From positions 6,087,001 through 6,151,000 of the forward strand of contig NZ_CP150917.1 in assembly GCF_039908645.1 (NCBI RefSeq): a stretch of 64,000 nt of DNA, read 5' to 3'. A program made the position numbers and the translations under genes. The notes beneath the pieces were generated by a model, which worked only from the letters and a program-made list of their open reading frames with translations, was not told the origin of the DNA and made no database searches. Source of the DNA: Pseudomonas helvetica (GTDB lineage: Bacteria; Pseudomonadota; Gammaproteobacteria; Pseudomonadales; Pseudomonadaceae). Below are positions 21,688 through 30,169 of the stretch, piece by piece; positions within the stretch are counted from its first letter, which is position 1; the number at the start of each line of letters is the position of its first letter.

Positions 21688-22059
21688 ATGCGTTTCAAAC
21701 TGATTACTGTCGCCACCCTGGCTCTGCTGGCCGGTTGCGCCACCCCGCCGCCACCTGCGCCCGGCAGTGCCGCGAGCACAGTCGTGGTGATGAACAAGTT
21801 CAACAACATCGCCATAGGCGCGATGCGGGTCGCCCGTGAAAACGGTTTCCTGACCGTCAAGGTCGCGCTGAACAACACCAGCCACACCAACATGACGATG
21901 TACTACCGCTTCGTCTGGCTGGGCGATGACGGCTTCCCGGTGGCCGATGAAGAAAGCTGGAAAACCCTGAACCTGTATGCCGCGCAGGCCACGTTCCTGC
22001 CAGCCATCGCGCCTGTGCCCAAGGCCACCGACTTCCGCCTTGAAGTCAAAACCCCTTAA
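21688..22059 (+). CDS. YcfL-family lipoprotein (DUF1425)
   Basis: The 123-residue lipoprotein has signal sequence MRFKLITVATLALLAGC with lipobox LLAGC, then a Pro-rich linker (PPPPAPG) and a small beta-sandwich domain (LNNTSHTNMTMYYRFVWLGDDG). It is 13 bp downstream of the COG3014 gene and 32 bp before lpoB. Its function is unknown; the association with LpoB suggests envelope or peptidoglycan assembly. Confidence 0.8.
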   Translation: MRFKLITVATLALLAGCATPPPPAPGSAASTVVVMNKFNNIAIGAMRVARENGFLTVKVALNNTSHTNMTMYYRFVWLGDDGFPVADEESWKTLNLYAAQATFLPAIAPVPKATDFRLEVKTP

Positions 22060-22091
22060 GCCCCCCTATTTCGTGACAGAGAGACACTCCC

Positions 22092-22679
22092 ATGTTTGCA
22101 CGCTTTTCGTTCCTCGCCGTGGTCGCCCTTCTGGCCAGCGGCTGCGCCAACAACTCGCCGGTCCTGGGCGGGAAAAACATCGGTTACGGCGACAGCAAGG
22201 CTGTGGAGCTGGTGACCAACGAGTTCGGTTCCACTGACCTGCAGATGATCGCCGAGTCCATGACCCGTTCCCTGGCCCAGTCCGGCATCTTGCAGGGCCG
22301 CCCGGTCGTGCAGGTCTACGACGTGAAGAACAAGACCAGCGAATACATCGATACCCGCGAAATCACCACCAGCATCAAGACTCAACTGATGAAGTCCGGT
22401 ACCGCCCGTTTTGCCAGCGACAACACCGCGATGCAGAGCCAGGTTGACCAGCTCAAGCTGCAAAACCAGAGCGGCCTGTACAAGAAAGGCACCGTGGCCA
22501 AGACCGGCAACATGATCGCCGCCAAATACCGTCTTGAAGGTTCGATCAGCTCGATCGTCAAGCGCAGCAGCGATTACAAGGACGTTTTCTACAAGTTCAG
22601 CCTGCAACTGATCGACGTTGAAAGCGGCCTGGCCGAGTGGATGGACGAGAAAGAGATCCGCAAAACCACGGAGCGTTAA
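22092..22679 (+). CDS. lpoB: LpoB-family penicillin-binding-protein activator lipoprotein
   Basis: The 195-residue lipoprotein has lipobox LLASGC in the leader and the LpoB core: GYGDSKAVELVTNEFGSTDLQ, IDTREITTSIKTQLMKSG and the closing SLQLIDVESGLAEWMDEKEIRK. In E. coli LpoB reaches through the peptidoglycan to switch on PBP1b. Pseudomonads use the unrelated LpoP for PBP1b, so the partner of this homologue is open. The stop and next ATG are 3 bp apart. Confidence 0.8.
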   Translation: MFARFSFLAVVALLASGCANNSPVLGGKNIGYGDSKAVELVTNEFGSTDLQMIAESMTRSLAQSGILQGRPVVQVYDVKNKTSEYIDTREITTSIKTQLMKSGTARFASDNTAMQSQVDQLKLQNQSGLYKKGTVAKTGNMIAAKYRLEGSISSIVKRSSDYKDVFYKFSLQLIDVESGLAEWMDEKEIRKTTER

Positions 22680-22682
22680 GCA

Positions 22683-23426
22683 ATGCGTGCATGGATTGGC
22701 ATCATGGCCCTGGCCTGCGCGTTTGGCGCGCAGGCGGCCCCGAAAATCGCGGTCACCGACCTCGCCTACCAAGAGCGGGTGGAGCAGTACATCCACATCG
22801 TCTCCGCACAGAGCAACATGCAGGCGGGCATGTACCACGCCAGCGGCTCGTCGAGCTACAACGAGGTCGAGGCCAGCAGCAGCTATATCGAGCAAGGCGA
22901 GCTTCGCAAGTTCACCGGCGACATCAAGGGCGAGATTCTCAAGTCCGGGATGTTCCAGCTGGTGCAAGGCACGCCGTACACGGCCAAGTCCAAGGAAGAC
23001 GTCTTTGATGTGATCAAGCGGATCAAGGCCGGTAACTACAAGGGCGCCGACTATGTGTTGTTCGGCACCCTGTCGGATATCGACTTCACCCGCGACATCA
23101 CCTCGCTGGCCAACACCGACAGCTACTCGGCGATTCTCGGCCTGAACCTGGTGGCGGACTTCAGCCTGATCAATACCCGGACGTTTGAAATCACCTCGGC
23201 GTTCACCGCCATGGGTGAAGGCCAGGACACCAAGCTGGTCAACGGCAACGACGTCAAAGTGTCGCTGAATCGCCCACGGGTGGTACGTGATGTGTCCAAG
23301 TCGCTGGGTGAGGATGTGGCCCGTCAGTTGGCCGAGCAACTCGGTCGCGGCGTTCAGCAACAGCCGGGGCAAGCACCGCTGCGCAATAACCTGCCGCAGG
23401 ATACGGCGCCGGTTATTCTGCGCTAA
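22683..23426 (+). CDS. CsgG/COG3417-like periplasmic protein, last gene of the LpoB operon
   Basis: The 247-residue protein has an ordinary signal peptide (ending AQA, no lipobox Cys), a CsgG-like alpha/beta domain (KIAVTDLAYQERV; GADYVLFGTLSDIDF; LVADFSLINTRTFEITSAF) and a Gln-rich tail. It resembles LpoB and could be another component of the same complex. A terminator follows at 23445. It is not a curli exporter in the strict sense because the anchor Cys and partner genes are missing. Confidence 0.7.
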   Translation: MRAWIGIMALACAFGAQAAPKIAVTDLAYQERVEQYIHIVSAQSNMQAGMYHASGSSSYNEVEASSSYIEQGELRKFTGDIKGEILKSGMFQLVQGTPYTAKSKEDVFDVIKRIKAGNYKGADYVLFGTLSDIDFTRDITSLANTDSYSAILGLNLVADFSLINTRTFEITSAFTAMGEGQDTKLVNGNDVKVSLNRPRVVRDVSKSLGEDVARQLAEQLGRGVQQQPGQAPLRNNLPQDTAPVILR

Positions 23427-23444
23427 GTAACATTCGCGGGAACG

Positions 23445-23475
23445 AAAAAGGCGACCTCTTGAGGTCGCCTTTTTT
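23445..23475 (+). terminator. Intrinsic terminator of the lipoprotein operon
   Basis: AAAAAGGCGACCTC and GAGGTCGCCTTTTTT form a strong stem with a TT loop, 19 bp past the last stop; it also faces the end of the LysE gene. Confidence 0.9.
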
Positions 23476-23489
23476 GTGCGTTGCGGGAG

Positions 23490-24122
23490 TTATACCGCGG
23501 CTCTGCGAATGGTCGCCAGCAGCCCGGCCGCACCAATGAACAGGCCGGCAAACGTACGGTTCATCCGTCGTTGTTGCTTGGGTGTGCGCAGCAGTCGCAG
23601 TACCTTGGAAGCGAGGCCGGTATAGCCGGCCATCACGATCAGGTCCACGCAGATCATCGTTATGCCCAGGATCAGGTACTGCGCCACCAACGGCGCGTGC
23701 GGGTCGATGAACTGCGGCAGCACCGCCAGCATGAATACCAGCGCTTTAGGGTTGCTGACATTCACCAGGAACCCGCGAAACAACAGCGCCAGCGGTTTGC
23801 CGATCTGCCGAATGGCCGCGTCATCGCTCATGTTGCTGGGCAGTGCGCGCCATTGCTTGACCGCCAGATACACCAGGTACGCCACGCCAAACCATTTGAT
23901 CGCGTAGAAGGCCGTGGCCGATGCGGCGAGGATCGCGCCCACACCGGCGGCGACAATCGCAATCTGCATCGCCAGCCCCAGTTGCAGGCCAAGGGCGTTC
24001 CAGTAGCCGCGCCAGAAACCGTACTGCAAACCACAGGACATCGACGCAATAGCACCGGCGCCCGGGGAAAGACTGATCACCCAACAGGCGGCAAAAAACG
24101 CCAGCCATGTCTCAAGCACCAT
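23490..24122 (-). CDS. LysE/RhtB-family amino-acid exporter
   Basis: The 210-residue inner-membrane protein has six predicted hydrophobic segments and the family signature SPGAGAIASMSCGLQYGFWRG near residue 20 and SNPKALVFMLAVLPQF near residue 120. LysE/RhtB proteins export amino acids such as homoserine, threonine or lysine. The substrate cannot be told from sequence. It is a single-gene unit. Confidence 0.9.
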   Translation of the reverse strand: MVLETWLAFFAACWVISLSPGAGAIASMSCGLQYGFWRGYWNALGLQLGLAMQIAIVAAGVGAILAASATAFYAIKWFGVAYLVYLAVKQWRALPSNMSDDAAIRQIGKPLALLFRGFLVNVSNPKALVFMLAVLPQFIDPHAPLVAQYLILGITMICVDLIVMAGYTGLASKVLRLLRTPKQQRRMNRTFAGLFIGAAGLLATIRRAAV

Positions 24123-24309
24123 CGCACACCTCGACTCAGACTCGTTATAGACGTCTAAGCTAATGCGCTGGCCTGCGAATGACTACCGATTTTTTGCAGA
24201 AAAATGGCCATGCCGACCAGCGTTAGCGGTAGCCTGGCCTATTTTCCGAAGCTGCTCGACAACGCTTCGCTGCCGCGCCAGCGTCATACCGAACGCTGGC
24301 AGGCCGCTA

Positions 24310-26220
24310 TCAGGACAGCGCTTCCAGCTCTGCCTGCATGCTTTCGAGCAGTTCCAGGGCTTCCATCCAGGTTTCTTCAAGCTCGGCTTCGCGAACCTTC
24401 AGCTTGGCCTGTTCGGCCAGCAGATCACGCAACTCGTCCTTGCGGGCGGCTTCGTAGACGGCGCTGTCGCCGAGGCTGGTTTCAATCTTCGCCAGCTTCT
24501 CGTGCAACTTGCCCAACTCGGCTTCGAGTTTGTCGGCCTCGCGTTTGTGCGGTGCCAGTTGCTGACGCAACGCAGCAGCAGCCTGACGCTGGGCTTTCTT
24601 GTCGGTCTTGTCCGGATTGACCGGCGAGTTGTTCACCGGCGCATTGCGCTGGCGATAATCGACCAGCCAACGGGCGTAGTCTTCCAGATCGCCGTCGAAC
24701 TCTTCGACCTTGCCGTCGGCCACCAGGAAGAAGTTATCCGTGGTGCTTTTGAGCAAATGACGATCGTGGGAGACCACCAGCACTGCGCCACTGAATTCCT
24801 GCAGGGCCATGGTCAGCGCCAGGCGCATTTCCAGGTCCAGGTGGTTGGTCGGTTCGTCGAGCAGCAACAGGTTTGGCCGGCCCCAGGCGATCAACGCCAG
24901 TGCCAGACGGGCCTTTTCACCACCGGAGAAATTCAGCACCGGCTCGTCGATCCGCGCACCGCGGAAGTCGAAACCGCCGAGGAAGTCGCGCAGGGTCTGC
25001 TCGCGTTCAGTCGGCGCCAGACGCTGCAAATGCAGCAACGGGCTGGCCTTGGAATCCAGCGAATCCAGCTGATGCTGGGCAAAGTAGCCGACCACAGTGT
25101 TTTCGCCACGGGTCAAGCGGCCGGACAACGGCTCGAGTTCACCGGCAAGGTTTTTGATCAGGGTCGATTTACCAGCACCGTTGGGGCCGAGCAAACCGAT
25201 CCGTGCGCCAGGAATCAGTTGCAGCTTGACCTTCTCCAGCACGGCTCGCTCGCCATAACCCAGACGGGCGTCGGAGAGGTCGATCAATGGGCTGGAAATC
25301 TTCACCGACTCGCGAAAGACGAAGTCGAACGGCGAATCGACGTGGGCGGCGGACAGCTCCTCCATCCGCTCCAGCGCCTTGATCCGGCTCTGGGCCTGAC
25401 GGGCCTTGGTGGCCTGGGCCTTGAAGCGGGCGATGTAGCTTTCCATGTGCGCACGTTGCGCCTGTTGCTTCTCGTAGGCCTGTTGTTGCTGGGCCAGACG
25501 TTCGGCACGGGCACGTTCGAACGCCGAGTAACCACCGCGATAGAGGGTAATCTTGCGCTGGTCGACGTGAGCCACGTGATCGACCACGGCGTCGAGGAAA
25601 TCGCGGTCGTGGGAAATCAGCAGCAAGGTGCCAGGGTAGCTCTTGAGCCACTCTTCCAGCCAGATAATCGCGTCGAGGTCCAAGTGGTTGGTCGGTTCGT
25701 CGAGCAGCAACAGATCCGACGGGCACATCAGCGCCTGCGCCAGGTTCAGGCGCATCCGCCAGCCACCGGAGAAATCTCCGACCTGACGATCCATCTGTTC
25801 GTTGGTGAACCCCAGACCCGCAAGCAACTTGCGCGCCCGGGCATCGGCGGTGTACCCGTCGGCGCTGTCGAGTTCTGCGTGCAGACGCGCCTGTGCGGCG
25901 CCGTCATGGGCGGCTTCGGCGGCGGCAAGGTCGCGTTGCACCTCACGCAGGCGCAGGTCGCCATCGAGCACGTAGTCGACCGCCAGGCGTTCGAGCGTCT
26001 CGATCTCCTGGCGCATGTGGGCGATGCGCCAGTCGGCCGGCAGGAAGCAGTCACCCGAGTCCGGGTGCAGTTCGCCCCGGATCAAGGCGAACAGGCTGGA
26101 TTTGCCGGCGCCGTTGGCACCGATCAGGCCGGCTTTGTGACCGGCGTGCAGGGTCAGCTCGGCGTCTTCTAGCAGACGTTGCGGGCCACGTTGTAAAGTC
26201 AGGTTCTGAAGTCGAATCAT
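24310..26220 (-). CDS. yheS: ABC-F ATPase of the YheS/Uup type
   Basis: The 636-residue cytosolic protein has two ABC cassettes and no membrane part: Walker A GANGAGKSSL (about residue 37) and GPNGAGKSTL (about 345), signatures FSGGWRMRLNLAQAL and FSGGEKARLALALI, and Walker B LLLLDEPTNHLDL in both. ABC-F proteins bind the ribosomal E site and relieve stalled translation. The length (637 in E. coli YheS) and the C-terminal coiled coil (about residues 545-630) fit YheS best. The start is ATG 26220 (MIRLQNLTLQRG); 11 codons upstream are not family sequence. Confidence 0.9.
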   Translation of the reverse strand: MIRLQNLTLQRGPQRLLEDAELTLHAGHKAGLIGANGAGKSSLFALIRGELHPDSGDCFLPADWRIAHMRQEIETLERLAVDYVLDGDLRLREVQRDLAAAEAAHDGAAQARLHAELDSADGYTADARARKLLAGLGFTNEQMDRQVGDFSGGWRMRLNLAQALMCPSDLLLLDEPTNHLDLDAIIWLEEWLKSYPGTLLLISHDRDFLDAVVDHVAHVDQRKITLYRGGYSAFERARAERLAQQQQAYEKQQAQRAHMESYIARFKAQATKARQAQSRIKALERMEELSAAHVDSPFDFVFRESVKISSPLIDLSDARLGYGERAVLEKVKLQLIPGARIGLLGPNGAGKSTLIKNLAGELEPLSGRLTRGENTVVGYFAQHQLDSLDSKASPLLHLQRLAPTEREQTLRDFLGGFDFRGARIDEPVLNFSGGEKARLALALIAWGRPNLLLLDEPTNHLDLEMRLALTMALQEFSGAVLVVSHDRHLLKSTTDNFFLVADGKVEEFDGDLEDYARWLVDYRQRNAPVNNSPVNPDKTDKKAQRQAAAALRQQLAPHKREADKLEAELGKLHEKLAKIETSLGDSAVYEAARKDELRDLLAEQAKLKVREAELEETWMEALELLESMQAELEALS

Positions 26221-26270
26221 AATGGCGGCGGAGTCTACCAGCTTCGCTCGCAACTGGCGCGAGTAGCACT

Positions 26271-26735
26271 ATGTCCTCTGACCTGTGGAGCTTTTCCCTG
26301 ACCCTCTACACCCGACCGGGTGTTGAGGACGCCTGCCTGAAGCTGCAAGCAGCCGGCGCCGACGTTTGCCTGTTGTTGTGCGCCGCCTGGCTCGGACAGC
26401 GCGGCGTGAGATGCAATGCACAACGCCTGCAACACCTCCAGCACCTGGCCGGGCCATGGCATGCGGAAGTCGTGCAACCGCTTCGACAACTGCGCACGCA
26501 ATGGAAAGCCGCTGCCCTCGACGACGAGGAACTGAATACGTTACGCACGCAAGTCAAAGCTCTGGAGCTGGAAGCGGAGCGGCAACTGTTGTTGCGTCTG
26601 GAAAATGCGGCGCAAGCATGGCCGCAGGGTCAAGCCAAAGACCTGGCCGTGTGGCTGGAAGGGTTGGCGGCGAGCGCCGCCAACCTGAACCGCGACGCGC
26701 TGAATCAGCTGCGCGTCGCAGTGACCGGCACTTAG
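26271..26735 (+). CDS. TIGR02444-family protein
   Basis: The 154-residue helical protein (SSDLWSFSLTLYTRPGVEDACLKLQ) belongs to a small conserved gamma-proteobacterial family of unknown function usually encoded beside the ABC-F gene, as here (divergent, 50 bp apart). Its stop TAG overlaps the TAA of algP on the other strand. Confidence 0.8.
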   Translation: MSSDLWSFSLTLYTRPGVEDACLKLQAAGADVCLLLCAAWLGQRGVRCNAQRLQHLQHLAGPWHAEVVQPLRQLRTQWKAAALDDEELNTLRTQVKALELEAERQLLLRLENAAQAWPQGQAKDLAVWLEGLAASAANLNRDALNQLRVAVTGT

Positions 26736-27826
26736 GAAGCGCTGGTCGGGGTGCTGGCAGTGCTTGCAGCCGCTGCCGGTGCAGGCGAAGCGGCTGGCGT
26801 GCTCGCGGATGGAGCAGGTGAAGCCGCCGGTGCAGGCGTCGCAGGCTTGGCAGCCGCTGGAGCGGTTGCCGGTTTTGCAGCGACTGGTTTAGCGGCAGCA
26901 GGTTTGGCCACGACTGGCTTTTTCACCGTCGGCTTGGCTGCTGGTTTGGCAGCAGACGTTGCAGGTTTCGCAGCAGCCGGTTTGGTAGCGCTGGACGTTG
27001 CTGGCTTGGCAGCGACGGCGGGTTTAGCTGCGGGCTTGGCCGGCGCTTTGGCAGCTGCGGTTTTGGCCGCTGGCTTGGCGGCAGGTTTTGCAGCAACCGG
27101 TTTAGCAGCTGGCTTGGCAGCCGGTTTCACCGCAGCGGTTTTGGCTGCTGGTTTAGCAGCAGTTTTTGCAGCTGGTTTCGCTGCGGCAGTTTTCGCTACG
27201 GCAGGTTTGGCGGCGGCAGTTTTAGCAGCCGGTTTGGCTGCTGGTTTAGCGGCAGCTGGTTTGGCAGCGGTCGGTTTGGCAGCCGGTTTGGCAGCGCTGG
27301 CAGCGACTGGTTTTTTCGCTGCAGGTTTGGCGGCGGCTTTCGCTGGAGCCTTGGCCGGTGCCTTGGCAGCTACCGGTTTGGCAGCTGGCTTTTTCGTGGT
27401 GCCAGCAGCGGCGGCTGGCTTGGTCGAACGCAGGGTCAGCGTTTTGCCGACAGCCTCTTTCACGCGACCAATACCCTGGGCCAGTTTCAGGCTTTCCTGG
27501 GCATCACGCTTGAGTTGCAGAATGTAGCTGCGAGTCTCGGACTGACGCTCCTTGAGCGCGTCCAGCAGGTCTTCAAGTTCTTGAACCGCATCTTTGGCCT
27601 TGGCTTGTGCCTTGGCTTTGCCGGCCGCCGCAGCGTCCTGCAATTTGGTGCGAGATTTGTGCAGTTTTTCCTGTGCTTTTCCGCGCTGCTTTTCCAGTTT
27701 GGCGAGCAGTTTTTCAGCATCAGCCAAGGCTTGGGAGCAAGCGTTTTCCAAATGCTCGAGCAAGCTGCCCGAGAGCTGATGGAGTAAGTGCAACGGAGTA
27801 TTTACAGGCTTCTTATTGGCCGACAT
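26732..27826 (-). CDS. algP: AlgP, histone-H1-like alginate regulatory protein
   Basis: The 364-residue protein has an N-terminal coiled-coil domain (residues 1-125, HLLHQLSGSLLEHLENACSQ) and a C-terminal tail of about 230 residues made of dozens of KPAA/KPAAK-type repeats, closely resembling eukaryotic histone H1. In P. aeruginosa AlgP (AlgR3) binds DNA and affects algD and alginate. The repeats make the length variable between strains and prone to assembly error. The start follows GGAGGTAAACC. The P. aeruginosa neighbours (FKBP, algQ, dsbB, hem genes) follow in the same order. Confidence 0.95.
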   Translation of the reverse strand: MSANKKPVNTPLHLLHQLSGSLLEHLENACSQALADAEKLLAKLEKQRGKAQEKLHKSRTKLQDAAAAGKAKAQAKAKDAVQELEDLLDALKERQSETRSYILQLKRDAQESLKLAQGIGRVKEAVGKTLTLRSTKPAAAAGTTKKPAAKPVAAKAPAKAPAKAAAKPAAKKPVAASAAKPAAKPTAAKPAAAKPAAKPAAKTAAAKPAVAKTAAAKPAAKTAAKPAAKTAAVKPAAKPAAKPVAAKPAAKPAAKTAAAKAPAKPAAKPAVAAKPATSSATKPAAAKPATSAAKPAAKPTVKKPVVAKPAAAKPVAAKPATAPAAAKPATPAPAASPAPSASTPAASPAPAAAASTASTPTSAS

Positions 27827-28018
27827 GGTTTACCTCCTGGCTGACGTGAGTGCGGCTCATACTAGACCTCTGCTGCTACCGCCGCTAGGGCATGTTGACA
27901 GTATCGAGTGCCGGGCGTTGCAGCGATTTGAAAATGTTCTGCGCACACTTAAAAGCAGTTCACCGGTCACAGCATTCTCACTGGCATAATCCTCCCCATC
28001 TCAGGCTGGAGAGTGCCC

Positions 28019-28684
28019 ATGTCGCGTTACCTTTTTTTACCCTTGTGCGTGTTTTTTTCAATGGCTCAAGCCGCAGAAAAAGCCACGGAAACCGACGCCC
28101 ATGATCTCGCCTACAGCCTCGGTGCCAGTCTGGGTGAACGTCTGCGCCTGGAGGCTCCCGATCTGCAAATCCAGGCACTGGTGGAGGGATTGCAACAAGC
28201 CTATCAAGGCAAGCCACTGGCGCTGAAGGATCAGCAAATCGAGCAGATTCTCGCCGAGCACGAAGCACAAATGGCCGAGCAACCCGCCGTGCCGCAAAGC
28301 GAAGTTGCCTTGGACAAGGAGCAACGTTTCCTGACGGCCGAGAAGGCAAAACCCGGGGTTCGCGAACTGGCGGATGGCATCCTCCTGACCGAACTGGTCG
28401 CGGGCAGCGGCGCCAAGGCCGGACCCAATGGCAAGGTGCAGGTTCGCTACATTGGCAAGCTGCCCGATGGCACGGTGTTCGATCAGAACAACCAGGCGCA
28501 ATGGTTCAGCCTCGACAGCGTGATCAGTGGTTGGCGCAGTGCGTTGCAACAGATGCCGGTGGGCGCGAAATGGCGCCTGGTGATTCCATCCGCGCAAGCC
28601 TACGGTGCCGATGGCGCGGGGGACCTGATTGCACCGTTCACGCCGCTGGTGTTTGAAATCGAACTGCTCGGCGCGACGGGCTGA
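28019..28684 (+). CDS. FKBP-type peptidyl-prolyl isomerase, periplasmic (Mip/FkpA-like)
   Basis: The 221-residue protein has a signal peptide (MSRYLFLPLCVFFSMAQA), an N-terminal dimerisation region with helices (residues 25-110) and a C-terminal FKBP domain (KVQVRYIGKLPDGTVFDQNN; VISGWRSALQQMPVGAKWRL; PFTPLVFEIELL). It catalyses proline isomerisation in exported proteins and often doubles as a chaperone. I take the ATG at 28019, not the GTG two codons earlier, because the leader fits. It lies between algP and algQ as in P. aeruginosa (PA5254). Confidence 0.92.
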   Translation: MSRYLFLPLCVFFSMAQAAEKATETDAHDLAYSLGASLGERLRLEAPDLQIQALVEGLQQAYQGKPLALKDQQIEQILAEHEAQMAEQPAVPQSEVALDKEQRFLTAEKAKPGVRELADGILLTELVAGSGAKAGPNGKVQVRYIGKLPDGTVFDQNNQAQWFSLDSVISGWRSALQQMPVGAKWRLVIPSAQAYGADGAGDLIAPFTPLVFEIELLGATG

Positions 28685-28696
28685 GCAATCGCCCAA

Positions 28697-28728
28697 ACGA
28701 AAAACGGTGCGCAATGCGCACCGTTTCA
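28697..28728. terminator. Bidirectional terminator between FKBP gene and algQ
   Basis: AAACGGTGCGC and GCGCACCGTTT form a perfect stem around AAT, between two convergent genes. Confidence 0.85.
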
Positions 28729-28753
28729 GGGATCGTTTGTATCGAGGAGAAAC

Positions 28754-29212
28754 TCAGGCTTGCTCTGGAGTTTCTTCCTTGTGGGCCGTGTGCAGCACTT
28801 CGATCAGGCAATCTTCCAGTTCGAAGCGCTCGTGCAACAGACCGCCGAGCTCCTGGAATTTCTCGGCAACGCACTTGCCTGCATCGCAGAGATCGTTGAA
28901 CGCCAGCAGCTTCTCGGTGATCACGTCGATGCGCGGGTAAATGGTTTCAGCCAATTCAAGCCCGCGTGTATCACCGAACGCCTTGGCTTCGCCCGTCAGT
29001 TGTTCGTAGATTTCGAAGTGGCCGGCAGAGACGTAATCGACCAGGACACCACAGAACTCCTGCAACGGCTTGCGGTTTTCGCCCAGAGTCTCAGGCTTGG
29101 CGCCGAGAGCATCATAGGCTCGAACCAGTTCGTGACGCTCCTGCAACCAACGATCGATCAGCAGATGCACTCCACCCCAGCGTTCCTGAGCATTCTGACA
29201 ACTTTCGAGCAT
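28754..29212 (-). CDS. algQ: AlgQ / Rsd, anti-sigma-70 factor
   Basis: The 152-residue helical protein matches Rsd/Alg[22 protein letters not shown] at the start and [17 protein letters not shown] in the middle. Rsd binds region 4 of the housekeeping sigma factor and so favours alternative sigma factors in stationary phase; in P. aeruginosa AlgQ also influences alginate and siderophore production. It is a single gene with its own terminator. Confidence 0.95.
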   Translation of the reverse strand: MLESCQNAQERWGGVHLLIDRWLQERHELVRAYDALGAKPETLGENRKPLQEFCGVLVDYVSAGHFEIYEQLTGEAKAFGDTRGLELAETIYPRIDVITEKLLAFNDLCDAGKCVAEKFQELGGLLHERFELEDCLIEVLHTAHKEETPEQA

Positions 29213-29387
29213 GGTGATCTCTCTTCCCTTATGGGTAATGCCGCCCGCACTCGCCGCAAAACTTGAAAATCAAGATTTGGCCAGGCTGAGCACCATCGAG
29301 CAACAATTCCAATGATACGTGCGGGCCAGATTATGCCCGCACGCCAACAGCTTCAAGGTACGCAGGAGATAAAGTTCATACAAGTGT

Positions 29388-29939
29388 TTAATCAGCCGCC
29401 CTGCCCCGGTGCGACGACTCGCCGCTGGGCGGTCGCTGATACGCATACCAGACCAGCCGCACGATCTGGTAAACCCCGAGAATCGTCACTCCGACAAAAA
29501 ACAACAGACTCCATTCCGGAATACTCAGGTCGAACAGCGTCCAGGAAATTTCCACGCAGTCTGCCGTTCCGCTGAAAACCCTCTCCACAACACACAGCCA
29601 GGACATGTCGGTGAACAGGCCTTCCAGACCGGGAGAGCACCCCGACACGTGTTGAACCGAATCACTTTGCAATACCACCTGGCGCCACGCTGTCACCATT
29701 CCCGCCAGGCTGCAGAACAGACCGAGCAGCCAATAAAGTAAACAGCCCAGGCGCCTGGGCCCGTGCAGCGCGGCAATCAGGCAGACCATCGTGAACAGGA
29801 CGAGAAAAAGCCGCTGCAACAGGCACAACCCGCACGGCTTGAGCCCGATAGAGAACTCCAGATAGTACGAAGCGCCCAAGGCCAGGGCGCCCGCTATGAA
29901 AGCCATGAAAAACAAGGAACGTGTGCAGGCCAAAGACAT
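29388..29939 (-). CDS. dsbB: Disulfide bond formation protein DsbB
   Basis: The 183-residue protein has four membrane helices. The first redox pair is CGLC in GLKPCGLCLLQRLFL near residues 36-39, and the second pair lies in the periplasmic loop (cysteines in VSGCSPG and WLCVVE). DsbB reoxidises DsbA and passes electrons to quinone. Pseudomonads carry two dsbB copies; position next to algQ matches the copy called dsbH (PA5256) in P. aeruginosa. The Pro-rich charged C-terminus (SGESSHRGRAAD) is unremarkable. Confidence 0.92.
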   Translation of the reverse strand: MSLACTRSLFFMAFIAGALALGASYYLEFSIGLKPCGLCLLQRLFLVLFTMVCLIAALHGPRRLGCLLYWLLGLFCSLAGMVTAWRQVVLQSDSVQHVSGCSPGLEGLFTDMSWLCVVERVFSGTADCVEISWTLFDLSIPEWSLLFFVGVTILGVYQIVRLVWYAYQRPPSGESSHRGRAAD

Positions 29940-29950
29940 GGCTTATCCGT

Positions 29951-30060
29951 AACAGAAGAGACAGGCAGTTACGGTAGAGGAAAGCCCTCTGGCCTTTCAA
30001 GGCAAGGCAGTGCGGAGACTTCGCCAAAGATGTAGGGAAATCCCGACAGAAGAGACAGGA
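29951..30060. repeat. Short direct repeat upstream of dsbB
   Basis: ACAGAAGAGACAGG occurs twice, at 29952-29965 and 30046-30059, 94 bp apart, in the gap between hemY and dsbB. No known element matches. Confidence 0.4.
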
Positions 30061-30135
30061 TCAAATGTAGTCCCTTGTAAGACGCTGCCTATACCCGGCA
30101 TGACAAGGAAGAATTTTACGGTATTCAAACGCCGG

Positions 30136-30153
30136 GGCGCCCGTTCGGGCGAC
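30136..30153 (-). terminator. Weak terminator-like hairpin after hemY
   Basis: CGCCCGAACGGGCG forms a compact GC stem about 20 bp past the hemY stop on the minus strand. It has no good T-run, so it may be a weak or Rho-assisted end. Confidence 0.35.
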
Positions 30154-30169
30154 CCGGTCGTCCAGCACC

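Noticed and set aside
26751..27527. Long Ala/Gly-rich plus-strand frame over algP
   Set aside because: It is the antisense shadow of the AlgP repeat tail; no ribosome site, and the opposite frame has clear AlgP sequence.
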